64,000 bases of DNA from Tragulus kanchil (lineage: Eukaryota > Chordata > Mammalia > Artiodactyla > Tragulidae), in NCBI GenBank assembly GCA_022376925.1, contig JAIOJX010000001.1, positions 37,046,170 through 37,110,169 on the forward strand, written 5' to 3'. Positions within the stretch are counted from its first letter, which is position 1, and each line of letters opens with the position of its first letter. Made by a program: the position numbers and the translations under genes. Positions 21,840 through 32,345 of this stretch are shown one piece after another. Below the pieces are notes generated by a model. That model was not told the origin of the DNA. It saw nothing but the letters and a program-made list of their open reading frames with translations, and did not search any database.

Positions 21840-22160
21840 TTTTTAATTTTTTTTTTTATTTTATTTTGGGGTGGGCAAGTTGAGGAGGGAGGGCGGTGGG
21901 CGGGCCACTTCTGTTGGTCTTTCATTTATCCATTTTCATCCATCTTTGTTCTTTGGCCCGTGTGGGCCTCCCATCGCAGTGGCCTCTGTTGTCACAGAGC
22001 ACCGGCTCTGGGTGCATGCGCTCCAGAGCTCTGGCTCGGTAATTGGACACATGGGTCCAGTCGCTCCGTGGCATGTGGGATCTTCCCAGGTCAGGGATCG
22101 AACCAGCGCCCCTTGCACTGCAAGGCGGTGTCCTTACCCACTGGACCACCAGGGAAGCCC
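21840..22160 (-). mobile_element. CHR-like SINE, unrecognised subfamily, with 17-bp TSD
   Basis: Antisense form of the element at 34683, with 'ggcccgtgtgggcctcccat', 'gtaattggacacatgggtcc' and the head complement ending 'accaccagggaagccc'. The target-site duplication gatgctcagtatttttt occurs at 21823-21839 and 22161-22177. It interrupts the old antisense L1, which resumes exactly after the TSD. Confidence 0.92.
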
Positions 22161-22599
22161 GATGCTCAGTATTTTTTCTTGAACTTATTGACCATGTGTA
22201 TGTCCTCTTTGAAGCTACATATATTCAGACCATTTGTCCAGCTATTATTTGGACTATTTTAATTTTATTGAGTTGCAAGTACTGTTTATGTATTCTAGAT
22301 GGAATTTCCTTTTCAGATACAGGATTTTCCTTATCAGATGGAGGATTTCCTACATTTTTCTCCTATTTTATGGATTATCTTTTCACTTTTTTGATGTGTT
22401 ATATTTAAAACATAATAGTATCTAACTTTGATAAAGCTCACTTTGTTTTTTCTTTTGTTACCTGGATTTGGGTGTCATATCTACAAACATCATTTACTTC
22501 AGAGTCACAAAGATTTAAGGTCATAAGGAATGTTCTTCTGAATGTGTAGCCTGTGTTCTGGGTTGGTCCCTTTCATTCTCATATCCCACCCAATTATCT

Positions 22600-22830
22600 T
22601 CTCATGACCACAACATTCTATGCAGTACTTCATGGTTTCCTTAATTTTCATTTTATACTGGCGTATTACCAATTAACAACATTGTGTTTGTTTCAGATGT
22701 ACTACAAAGTGATTCATTATACATATACAAATATCTATTTGTTTTCAGATTCTTTTCCCATTTAGGTTACTACAGAATACTGAGCAGAGTTCCCTGTGCT
22801 ATACAGTATATCCTGTTGGTTATCTGTATT
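22600..22830 (-). mobile_element. Old L1 3'-end region, antisense
   Basis: 'gtttcagatgtactacaaag', 'tgattcattatacatataca' and 'gttccctgtgctatacagta' match the antisense 3' non-coding region of old L1s. Related sequence resumes at about 23215-23290 ('ttatctattttaaatatagc'). Confidence 0.7.
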
Positions 22831-22935
22831 TTTTTATATAAATAAATGTTTATTATGAAATTACCAAATGACAAGCACTAATCTATAATGGTGGATTAAA
22901 GACATCCCTAGCCTCACAGAGCTTAATTTCTACTG

Positions 22936-23210
22936 CAGATCCTTAGCTAGCTTTTTTTTGGCCTCTAACTCATCATTTGTTTTCATCCATCTTTTTTACT
23001 CTTTGGCATGTGTGGTCCTCCTATTGTGTGCGCCTCCCTTGTTGCAGAGCACTGGCTCTGGGCACATGTGCTTCAGAGTGCTGGCCTGTAATTGGACACA
23101 CCAGCCCAGCCACTCCACAGCATGTGGGATCTTCCTGGGCCAGGGATCAAACCGGTGCTCCTTGCACTGCAAGGGGGACCATTTACCCACTGGATCACCA
23201 CATAAGCCTG
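22936..23210 (-). mobile_element. Older CHR-like SINE, antisense
   Basis: Shares the layout of the 21840-22160 SINE but is more diverged: 'cctgtaattggacacaccag', 'catgtgggatcttcctgggc' and the head complement 'ggatcaccacataagcc'. Likely an older member of the same lineage. Its 5' half is duplicated at about 24172. Confidence 0.8.
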
Positions 23211-23296
23211 GTTATCTATTTTAAATATAGCAGTGTGTACATGTCAATCCCATACTCCCAGTCTATTCCACTCCTGCACCCTTATCTTTCTGGTTT

Positions 23297-23628
23297 TCTT
23301 TTTGTTTTATTTAATTTATTTATTTTTGGCTATGCTGGGTCTTCATTGCTGTGTGGGCTTCCTCTGGCCACAGTGAGCAGGAGCTACTCTTCATTGCGTT
23401 GTGTGGGCTTCACATTGTAGTGGCTTCTCTTGCTGTGGAGCACAGGATCTATGGTGCACGGGCTTCAGTAGTTGTAGCAGGTGGACTTTTCAGGCTCTAG
23501 AGCACAGTTTCAATGGATGTGGTGCATAGTTGTTCCATAGCATGTAGGATCTTCCTGGATCAGGGATCGAACCTGTGTCTGCTGCAGTGATAGGCAGATT
23601 CTGTACCACTCAGCCACCAGGGAAGCCC
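23297..23628 (-). mobile_element. CHR-type SINE, antisense (copy A)
   Basis: A/T tail 'tttaatttatttatttttgg', then 'ctatgctgggtcttcattgc', 'ggcttcagtagttgtagcag' and 'gatcttcctggatcaggga', with the head complement 'cagccaccagggaagccc'. Possible TSD 'ttctggttttct' on both sides. Repeated at 24399-24731. Confidence 0.88.
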
Positions 23629-23857
23629 TCCTTCTGGTTTTCTTAATTGATTAAGTAGTGCTTTGGGGACAATAAAAATAGCCTCCTTAATTCCCTGCTC
23701 TGGATTGATCAATCCTTAGCCTGCTGGTTCTGCAGACACCAGCAAAGTGATAAAATTGATTGCCCACATTACTTATATCTATGCTCACCAGAGTACCCCC
23801 ACCACCTCACAGAGCTGTTGAGGACTTTTAATGAGATAATAAGAGGCCTTCCCTGGG

Positions 23858-24035
23858 ACTTCCCTGTAGTTCAGTGGCTGAGACACCATTCTCCCAATGC
23901 AGGGGGTATGCGGTTCAATCCCTGGTCAGAGAATTAAATCCCACATTCTGCAACTAAGAGTTCACACAATGCTATGAAGATTCAAGACGCCATGTGTTGC
24001 AACTATGACCTGGTGCAACCAAATAAATAAATAAT
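23858..24035 (+). mobile_element. CHR-type SINE, plus strand (copy A)
   Basis: 'gggacttccctgtagttcag' head, B box 'ggttcaatccctgg', then 'ctgcaactaagagttcacac' and an 'aaataaataaataatttt' tail. Repeated at 24959-25137. Confidence 0.85.
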
Positions 24036-24398
24036 TTTAAAAAACGGCCTTCCCTGCCCATACCATCCAATGTAGCTGTTACTCAATTCTCTGTGTTATA
24101 TTTCCCTTTATTTACTTTATAACATCATTGCCTGACATCTTACTTGTTTTCATGTTTATAGTCAATATGTGGCTTCAGAGTGCTGGCCTGTAATTGGACA
24201 CACCAGCCCAGCCACTCCACAGCATGTGGGATCTTCCTGGGCCAGGGATCAAACCGGTGCTCCTTGCACTGCAAGGGGGACCATTTACCCACTGGATCAC
24301 CACATAAGCCTGGTTATCTATTTTAAATATAGCAGTGTGTACATGTCAATCCCATACTCCCAGTCTATTCCACTCCTGCACCCTTATCTTTCTGGTTT

Positions 24399-24731
24399 TC
24401 TTTTTGTTTTATTTAATTTATTTATTTTTGGCTATGCTGGGTCTTCATTGCTGTGTGGGCTTCCTCTGGCCACAGTGAGCAGGAGCTACTCTTCATTGCG
24501 TTGTGTGGGCTTCACATTGTAGTGGCTTCTCTTGCTGTGGAGCACAGGATCTATGGTGCACGGGCTTCAGTAGTTGTAGCAGGTGGACTTTTCAGGCTCT
24601 AGAGCACAGTTTCAATGGATGTGGTGCATAGTTGTTCCATAGCATGTAGGATCTTCCTGGATCAGGGATCGAACCTGTGTCTGCTGCAGTGATAGGCAGA
24701 TTCTGTACCACTCAGCCACCAGGGAAGCCCT
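24399..24731 (-). mobile_element. CHR-type SINE, antisense (copy B)
   Basis: Duplicate of the SINE at 23297-23628. Confidence 0.88.
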
Positions 24732-24958
24732 CCTTCTGGTTTTCTTAATTGATTAAGTAGTGCTTTGGGGACAATAAAAATAGCCTCCTTAATTCCCTGC
24801 TCTGGATTGATCAATCCTTAGCCTGCTGGTTCTGCAGACACCAGCAAAGTGATAAAATTGATTGCCCACATTACTTATATCTATGCTCACCAGAGTACCC
24901 CCACCACCTCACAGAGCTGTTGAGGACTTTTAATGAGATAATAAGAGGCCTTCCCTGG

Positions 24959-25137
24959 GACTTCCCTGTAGTTCAGTGGCTGAGACACCATTCTCCCAAT
25001 GCAGGGGGTATGCGGTTCAATCCCTGGTCAGAGAATTAAATCCCACATTCTGCAACTAAGAGTTCACACAATGCTATGAAGATTCAAGACGCCATGTGTT
25101 GCAACTATGACCTGGTGCAACCAAATAAATAAATAAT
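24959..25137 (+). mobile_element. CHR-type SINE, plus strand (copy B)
   Basis: Duplicate of the SINE at 23858-24035. Confidence 0.85.
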
Positions 25138-25161
25138 TTTAAAAAACGGCCTTCCCTGCCC

Positions 25162-26276
25162 ATACCATCCAATGTAGCTGTTACTCAATTCTCTCTGTGT
25201 TATATTTCCCTTTATTTACTTTATAACATCATTGCCTGACATCTTACTTGTTTTCATGTTTATAGTCAATATCTTCCAACCAAGACTCCATTGGAAGAGC
25301 AAGAATCAAGTTTGTCATGTCCATTTCTATACTTCTAGCCCCTATAACACTGTCTTTTGTATAGTAGATTCTCAATAAATATTTGCTCAATGAATGAATA
25401 AATGAGTGAACATATAAGGCATCTATTAAGATGCCTAGCACACTGCCATCACCCTGATACCAAAGCCAGGCAAAGACAACACAAAAAAAGAAAATTATAG
25501 GCTAATTTCACTGATGAATTTAGATGCCAAAGTCCTTAACAAAATCTTAGCAAACAGAATTCTCATACATCATGATCAAGTTGGTTTCATCCCAGGTATG
25601 CAAGGATTCTTCAATATCTACAAATCAATCAATATGATACACCATATCAACAAATTGAGAGACAAAAACCACATGATGATCTCAATAGATGCAGAAAAAG
25701 TCTTCGACAAAGTACAACACCCATTTCTGATAAAAACTCTTCAAAAAATGGGCATAGAAGGATCCTATCTCAACATAGTGAAAGCCATATATGAGAAGCC
25801 CACAGCGAACATTAGTCTCAATGGTGAAAAACTGAAGGCATTCCCTCTAAGATCAGGAACAAGACAAGGGTGTCCACTTTCACCACTATTATTCAACATA
25901 GTCCTGGAAGTTCTAGCAACAGCAGTAAGAGAAGAGAAAGAAATAAAAGGAATCCAGATTGGAAAAGGAGAAGTAAAACTCTATTTGCAGACGACATGAT
26001 ATTATACATAGAAAACCCCAAAGACACTACTACAAAACTACTAGAGCTAATCAACGAATCCAGCAAAGACGCGGGATACAAAATCAATACACAGAAATCA
26101 CTGGCATTCCTATACACAAACAATGAAAAATCAGAAAACAAAATCAAAGATGCAATCCCCTTCACCACTGCAACCAAAAGAATCAAATATCTAGGAATAA
26201 ACCTACCCAAAGAAACAAAAGAACTGTACACAGAAAATTACAAGACACTAATGAGAGAAATTAAAGAAGACTTAAA
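25162..26276 (+). repeat. Duplication 7, copy A (1115 bp)
   Basis: Direct repeat of 26325-27436. The offset drifts from 1163 to 1160 through a 2-bp and a 1-bp difference. It contains the L1 pre-integration flank, the left TSD (25428-25442) and the first ~830 bp of the young L1. Confidence 0.96.
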
Positions 26277-26324
26277 AGAACATGTTCTTGGGGCAGATAT
26301 AAATTCCCTTTATTTTAAACCTTT
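26277..26324. other. Junction spacer of duplication 7
   Basis: 'agaacatgttcttggggcag' is a shortened version of the L1 sequence beyond copy B (27437-27470). The rest, 'ataaattccctttattttaa' to 'cctttat', loosely follows the sequence before copy A (25128-25161). It is the clearest example of a two-part corrupted junction. Confidence 0.8.
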
Positions 26325-27436
26325 ATACCATCCAATGTAGCTGTTACTCAATTCTCTGTGTTATATTTCCCTTTATTTACTTTATAACATCATTGCCTGA
26401 CATCTTACTTGTTTTCATGTTTATAGTCAATATCTTCCAACCAAGACTCCATTGGAAGAGCAAGAATCAAGTTTGTCATGTCCATTTCTATACTTCTAGC
26501 CCCTATAACACTGTCTTTTGTATAGTAGATTCTCAATAAATATTTGCTCAATGAATGAATAAATGAGTGAACATATAAGGCATCTATTAAGATGCCTAGC
26601 ACACTGCCATCACCCTGATACCAAAGCCAGGCAAAGACAACACAAAAAAAGAAAATTATAGGCTAATTTCACTGATGAATTTAGATGCCAAAGTCCTTAA
26701 CAAAATCTTAGCAAACAGAATTCTCATACATCATGATCAAGTTGGTTTCATCCCAGGTATGCAAGGATTCTTCAATATCTACAAATCAATCAATATGATA
26801 CACCATATCAACAAATTGAGAGACAAAACCACATGATGATCTCAATAGATGCAGAAAAAGTCTTCGACAAAGTACAACACCCATTTCTGATAAAAACTCT
26901 TCAAAAAATGGGCATAGAAGGATCCTATCTCAACATAGTGAAAGCCATATATGAGAAGCCCACAGCGAACATTAGTCTCAATGGTGAAAAACTGAAGGCA
27001 TTCCCTCTAAGATCAGGAACAAGACAAGGGTGTCCACTTTCACCACTATTATTCAACATAGTCCTGGAAGTTCTAGCAACAGCAGTAAGAGAAGAGAAAG
27101 AAATAAAAGGAATCCAGATTGGAAAAGGAGAAGTAAAACTCTATTTGCAGACGACATGATATTATACATAGAAAACCCCAAAGACACTACTACAAAACTA
27201 CTAGAGCTAATCAACGAATCCAGCAAAGACGCGGGATACAAAATCAATACACAGAAATCACTGGCATTCCTATACACAAACAATGAAAAATCAGAAAACA
27301 AAATCAAAGATGCAATCCCCTTCACCACTGCAACCAAAAGAATCAAATATCTAGGAATAAACCTACCCAAAGAAACAAAAGAACTGTACACAGAAAATTA
27401 CAAGACACTGATGAGAGAAATTAAAGAAGACTTAAA
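26325..27436 (+). repeat. Duplication 7, copy B (1112 bp)
   Basis: Second copy of 25162-26276, and the copy contiguous with the remainder of the young L1. Confidence 0.96.
26604..27159 (+). pseudogene. L1 ORF2 reverse transcriptase, first part (frameshifted)
   Basis: The 108-codon frame from 26833 shows the RT motifs [17 protein letters not shown] and [16 protein letters not shown]. Upstream, 1-bp differences between copies change the frame: the run at about 25665 has five A and the one at about 26826 has four. After GKGEVKL the frame leaves the expected path because about four bases are missing just before the catalytic FADD motif, which is read in another frame at 27144-27155. Confidence 0.9.
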
Positions 27437-28697
27437 CAGATGGAGAGATATTCCATGTTCTTGGGGCAGAAGAATCAATATTGTGAAAATGACCATACTA
27501 CCAAATATCATCTACAGATTCAGTGAGATTCCTATCAAACTACCAATGCCATTCTTCAGAGAACTAGACCAAAGAATAACACAGTTCATATGGAAACACA
27601 AAAGACTCCGAATAGCCAAAGCAATCCTGAGAAAGAAGAATGGAGCTGGAGGAATCAGCCTCCCCAACTTCAGACTCTACTACAAAGCAACAGTCATCAA
27701 GACAGTATGGTACTGGCACAAAAACAGAAATATCAACCAATGGAACAAGATAGAGAACCCAGAGATAAACCCATGCACCTATGGATACCTTATTTTTGAC
27801 AAAGGAGGTGAACATATAAAATGGGACAAAGACAGCCTCTTCAACAAATGGTGCTGGGAAAACTGGACAGCTACATGCAAAAAAATGAAGTTGGAACATT
27901 CCCTAACACTATACACTAAGATCAACTCAAAATGGATTAAAGACCTAAATGGAAGACCAGAAACCATCAAACTCTTAGAGGAAAATATAAGCAAAATACT
28001 CAAGGACATAAATCAAAGCACGATCTTCAATGACCCACCTACTAGAATAGCGGAACTAAAAAGAAAAATTAACATGTGGGACCTAATGAAACTGAGAAGC
28101 TTTTGTACAGCAAAAGAAACTACAAAAAAGCTGAACAGACAACCCACAGAATGGGAGAAAATCACAGCAAATGAAATAACAGACAAAGAATTAATCTCCA
28201 AAATCTACAAACAACTCAGACAACTCAACATCGGAAAAATGAACAACCCAATTGAAAAATGGGAAAAGGACTTAAACAGACACCTCTCCAAAGAGGACAT
28301 ACAGATGGCCCCAAAACACATGAAACAATGCTCAATCTCACTTATAATTAGAGAAATGCAAATCGAAACTTCAATGAGATATCACCTCACACCAGTCAGA
28401 ATGGCCATCATTAACAAATCCACAGACAATAAATGCTGGAGAGGGTGCGGAGAAAAGGGAACACTCTTGCATTGCTGGTGGGGGTGTAAATTGATGCAGC
28501 CTCTATGGAAGATAGTATGGAGAGTCCTTAAAAAACTGAAAATAGAAGCACCATACGACCCAGCAATCCCACTATTAGGCTTATACCCTGATGAAATCAA
28601 AACTGAAAGAGGCACCTGTACTCCAATGTTCTTTGTAGCTCTCTACACAATAGCCAGAACATGGAAGCAACCTAGATGTCCATCAATGAATGAATGA
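27030..28697 (+). pseudogene. L1 ORF2 reverse transcriptase (FADD) to C-terminus
   Basis: The longest frame in the window, 555 codons. The first 37 codons are out-of-frame read-through. From residue 38 it reads [13 protein letters not shown] (RT catalytic FADD, residues 39-42), then [12 protein letters not shown], the thumb/linker, [20 protein letters not shown] and the cysteine-rich [18 protein letters not shown] with [20 protein letters not shown]. It stops at PRCPSMNE, slightly earlier than a complete L1 ORF2. Normal ORF2p is about 1275 residues, so this is a truncated relic that cannot retrotranspose. It is not a host gene. Confidence 0.93.
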
Positions 28698-29192
28698 ATA
28701 CAAAAGCTCTGGTACATATATATGATGGAGTACTACACAGCTGTAAAAAGAAATGCAGAAGAATCAGTCCTAATGAGGTGGCTGGATCTAGAACCTATCA
28801 TAAAAAGTGAAGTAAGTCAAAAAGAGAAGGACAAGTACAATATACTAATGCATATATATGGAATCTAGTAAGATGGTCATGATAACACATGTAGTGAAGC
28901 GATGAAAAAACAGACGTGGACAGTAGACATATGGACATTGTGGGGAATGAACAGTGAGTGGGAGGCGTAAAGGAAGTAGCATGAAAACCTATACTGTCAT
29001 ATGTGAAAAAAAAATAGATATTATTATTGTGCTGCAGGAAAAGGGGATCCTGCAGGAGTACTGTGTGATGGCCTGGAGGAGTGGGATGGCGGGTATACAT
29101 ATGACTAATCTGGGATCATACATATCTGTAAACAACAGAACTCTGTAAAAGTAAAAAGTAAAATAAAAATTAAAAAAAAGATGCCTAGCACA

Positions 29193-29459
29193 TAATAGAT
29201 GCTCAATAATTATTAGCTGCTGCTGCTATCATTACTGTCACTATTATCACCATTACTACAAGACCAGAGCTTCATCAACGATATGAGACTTTGTTGTAGT
29301 CTTTTCTTGCTGTGAACATACTAGATTCACTTCAAGAATAAATGTTCTGTAGGCTCACTAAATGGTTAGGTGACTTTAGGCAACTTGTATTTCTTTCCTT
29401 CCTTGAATCTCAGGTTCGTTCATATACATATGTGGCAATATTGTATAGCTGCTTCATGC
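29193..29459. other. Unassigned flank of the young L1
   Basis: Starts with the post-TSD flank 'taatagatgctcaataatta', which resembles the end of an old MIR/L2-type repeat. The rest is unrecognised. Confidence 0.4.
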
Positions 29460-29690
29460 TCAGGCTCTGGAGCAGACACTTGGGTTTAAAACTAGACTTT
29501 GTCTTTACTTGGGATGTGATCTTGGACAAATTACTAATTTCCTTTAGCCTACATTTCCTTATCTGGAAAAGGAAGATTATGATAATGAAACCACAGGGTG
29601 GTTTTGAGAATTGAATGAGATAGTATAGGTGAAATGATTAGCACAGTACCTGACACAGAGTTACATTCAAATAGTAACTATAACTCAAAG
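29460..29690 (+). repeat. MIR SINE
   Basis: 'ggctctggagcagacacttg', 'gggatgtgatcttggacaaa', 'ttactaatttcctttagcct', 'gttttgagaattgaatgaga' and 'tagcacagtacctgacacag' follow full-length MIR order. Confidence 0.82.
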
Positions 29691-30000
29691 CCTTAGCCTC
29701 TGGCTGACCTTATGAGAAAGCCCTCATCTAACTATGGCAGTATAGGTCAGTGGGTGGAAAACTGGCCACTCTCAAATGCCATTCCTGGCTTGGACACCAT
29801 GGGATGTCTATTTCTGCTGCAGACAGTGCCCCTGCACATTTGATCACTTCTTGGTGGTCCACATTTTCATAATGGCATCATGAGATTTGAGACAAGCCAA
29901 AACAGCAGAGGAAGTTGAAAGTCACGTTCTCCATTCTGATGCACACCCACATCCCTGAACCTTCCTCAATCAGAATATCATGGTTTTTGTGTCTCAAATA
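29691..30000. other. Unassigned non-coding DNA
   Basis: Nothing recognised. Confidence 0.4.
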
Positions 30001-30005
30001 CAGGC

Positions 30006-30215
30006 ATGGATCACTTCAGTCGTGTCCAACTCTTTGCGATGCTATGGACTATAGCTGGCCAGGCACCTCTGTCCACGGGATCTCCACACAAGAATACTGG
30101 AGTGGGTTTCCATGCCCTCCTCCAGGGGAGCTTCCCGATCCAGGGATTGAACCCATGTCTTTTATGTATCCTGCACTGGCAGCAGGTTCTTTACCACCAG
30201 CATGACCTGGGAAGC
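30006..30215 (-). mobile_element. Bov-tA SINE, antisense
   Basis: 'cacttcagtcgtgtccaact', 'aagaatactggagtgggttt', 'ggggagcttcccgatccagg' and a head complement ending 'cctgggaagc'. There is a short insertion near 30157-30170. Confidence 0.92.
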
Positions 30216-30564
30216 ACATGTGTTTCTAAAGCACACAATAAATCATTTGGACACTGTTCCTACTCAAGATTATCTGCAAACAGGTTCACCTTCATCAGAG
30301 GAAATAATTAAAATCTCACATAGTTTCTTGTAGCAATATTCTTTTGCACTTGATTCAGTTGGATGATCATGAAGCTAATTTCTGACATTTATATAACTTG
30401 ATAGCTTTCAAAGAAATTTCACATCCATCACTTGGAAGGATACAACCAACTGCAGGATGAGGAGGGCTGGTTATTCAGTCACTTTGAAACTGAATACAGA
30501 TATATCACAGATCTCCTGACTTCTAGTCTGGGGAATTCTTCTTTGGTACCCTGCATGCACATGG

Positions 30565-30770
30565 GTTCAGTCACTTCAGTCATGTCTGACTCTTTGTGAC
30601 CCCGTGAACTATAGTCTGCCAGGATACTCTGTCCATGGGATTCTCCAGGTCATTCTACTGGAGCAGGTAGCTGTTCCCTTCTCCAGGGGATCTTCCCAAC
30701 TCAGGAATCAAACCCAGGCCTCCTGCATTGCAGGCAGATTCTTTACTAGCTGAGCTACCAGGGAAGTCCC
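30565..30770 (-). mobile_element. Bov-tA SINE, antisense
   Basis: 'gttcagtcacttcagtcatg', 'ttctccaggggatcttccca', 'gcattgcaggcagattcttt' and 'gctgagctaccagggaagtc'. Confidence 0.93.
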
Positions 30771-31507
30771 TAACTCCCTAGGGAAGACTAAATAAATTAG
30801 TCCTCTCAACAGCTGGAAAGTTATCTCTTCATCTTGTATTAAAATCTGCCTGTGTTTCCACTGAGCAAATCCTAGTCACTCTCTGAGTAATCATTATGTG
30901 GCCTTCGGTGTGGGCAGTCATGTTAGATTATTAATGCTTATTCCTCCACACGCAAACTGCACTCCATTCCTCTCTGTCTTGGTCTCTGCCAGTTTGACCC
31001 ATTTGTCAATTTTCAATCTTTAGTTATCACTCCCACCCAGGCACTTATTATAAGCTGCCAGTATATTTCTATCTTATCCGTCTTCTCAGCCTTTGAATCT
31101 ACCACATGAAAGGTCATATTTCTCTATTCCAATTTCTGCTAATGGCCTTAACACCACTTGACGGGAACAGAAAAGGATTTCACCTTTCAAAAGGTGTCAA
31201 TCAACTTTCAACAAGTTTCCCATTAATTCTGACTGTGTTTCCAAGGATTCATCGAGCAGCACTGTTGACATTCACTACCGTGGGGCTGCTTCATGATGTG
31301 CAATATTCCACTGGGTCCTTTCTGCTGTCTGAAGGCCCCTTGTAGTCTGGCAAGGTATATTTAATCATAATCATCCTGTTTGACAAATGGTCTTTGGGGG
31401 TCAATTGGCTGTCCTCTGACAATTGAGCAGCATCCCTGAGCTACCAAGCCATCCCCTCTTCTTGTAAAAAAAAATAAAAAATAAAACCTAGATCAGACTT
31501 TCCAAGC
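30771..31507. other. Unassigned non-coding DNA
   Basis: No gene or repeat recognised. A 79-codon frame at 31106-31345 has no recognisable domain. Confidence 0.4.
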
Positions 31508-32345
31508 TCAGTTCAGTTTAATTGCTCAGTCGTGTCCAACTCTTTGTCACCTCATGGACTGTGGCATGCCAGGTTTCCCTGACTTTCACCATCTCCCAGA
31601 GCTTTCTCAAACTCTTGCTCAAAGTCATGTTCATTGACTCAGTGATGCCATCCAATCATCTTGTCCTCTGCCTTTCCCGTCTCCTGCTGTTCTTCCCAGC
31701 ATCTTTTGCAATGAGTTGTCTCTTCCTAGCAGGTAGCCAAAGTATTGAAGCTTCAGCTTTAGCATCAGTCCTTCCAATGAATATTCAGGGTTGACTTCCT
31801 TTAGGATGGACTGGTTTGATCTCCTTGCAGTCCAGGGGACTCTCAAGAGTCTGCTCCAACACCACAGTTCAAAGAAATCAATTCTGTAGCACTCAGCCTT
31901 CTTTATGGTCCAACTCTCACATCCATACATGACTACTGGGGAAAACCATAGTTATGACTATATGGACTTTTGCTGGCAAAGTGATGTCTCAACTTTTGAA
32001 TACACTGTCTAAGTTTGTCATAGCTTTTCTTTCAAGGAGCAAGCATCTTTTAATTTTATGGCTGCAGTTACCATCTGCAGGGATTTTGGAGCCCAAGAAA
32101 ATAAAGGCTGTGACTGTTTCCATTGCTTGCCATGTTTCCATCTTTGCCACGAAGTGATAGGACCAGAGGCCATGATCTTCATTTTAGGCCAGTCTTTTCA
32201 CTCTCCTCTTTCACCTTCATCAAGAAGCTCTTTAGTTCTTCTTTGCTTTCTGACATAAGAGTGGTGTCATACGCATACCTGAGATTATTGATATTTTCCC
32301 AGAAATACTGATTTCATTTTGTGCTTCATCCAGGCCGGCATTTCA
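31508..32345 (-). mobile_element. BovB (RTE-clade LINE) 3' part
   Basis: The minus-strand frame at 31631-31930 reads MYGCESWTIKKAE, RLLRVPWTARRSNQSILKEV and YSLEGLMLKLKLQYFGYLL, the C-terminal part of the BovB reverse transcriptase protein. The 3' terminus (near 31510) shares its end sequence with Bov-A SINEs, which BovB mobilises. The element is 5'-truncated at about 32345 and its frame is broken upstream of 31930. BovB is restricted in mammals to a few lineages, including ruminants. Confidence 0.95.
31631..31930 (-). pseudogene. BovB ORF2 C-terminal fragment
   Basis: A 99-residue frame matching the region after the reverse-transcriptase domain of BovB. It ends ...GKGRGQDDWMASLSQ, where small indels shift it off the usual end. 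The core RT catalytic residues would lie upstream (to the right on this strand) and are missing or out of frame, so it is inactive. Confidence 0.92.

Larger units (their letters stand above)
19530..22520 (-). mobile_element. Old L1 (L1ME/L1MA-like) 3' half, antisense, SINE-riddled
   Basis: Segments at about 19545-19650 ('gaacatttcatcactcccaa'), 21025-21200 ('gtgtctgacttccttcactt', 'agcataatgttttcaatgtt', 'catccatgttgtacatgtat'), 21600-21822 and 22178-22520 read in order as the antisense 3' part of an old L1. They are interrupted by Bov-tA SINEs, duplication 5, a fragmentary SINE region at 21237-21590 and the CHR-like SINE at 21840-22160. No coding potential. Confidence 0.8.
23070..24168 (+). 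repeat. Duplication 6, copy A (1099 bp)
   Basis: Direct repeat of 24172-25272. The offset is 1102 at the start and 1104 at the end, because copy B has one extra 'ct' near 25193. Contains parts of three SINEs and unassigned DNA. A 3-bp spacer (gtg) separates the copies. Confidence 0.97.
24172..25272 (+). repeat. Duplication 6, copy B (1101 bp)
   Basis: Second copy of 23070-24168. Its last 111 bp (25162-25272) are also the start of duplication 7, so that short segment occurs three times in the window. Confidence 0.97.
26604..29177 (+). mobile_element. Young 5'-truncated L1 LINE with 15-bp TSD
   Basis: Starts abruptly within the ORF2 reverse-transcriptase domain and ends in an A-rich tail. The 15-bp target-site duplication aagatgcctagcaca is at 26589-26603 (also 25428-25442 in the duplicated copy) and 29178-29192. 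The 3' UTR at 28900-29150 is a diverged L1 3' UTR. The identical TSD and long open frame point to a fairly recent insertion. Confidence 0.93.

Noticed and set aside
27030..28697. 555-codon open frame as a host gene
   Set aside because: The protein is the L1 reverse transcriptase and C-terminal region ([20 protein letters not shown]), in a TSD-flanked truncated element.
31508..32345. Endogenous retrovirus polymerase
   Set aside because: The protein matches BovB, a non-LTR retrotransposon; no LTR or retroviral motif is present.
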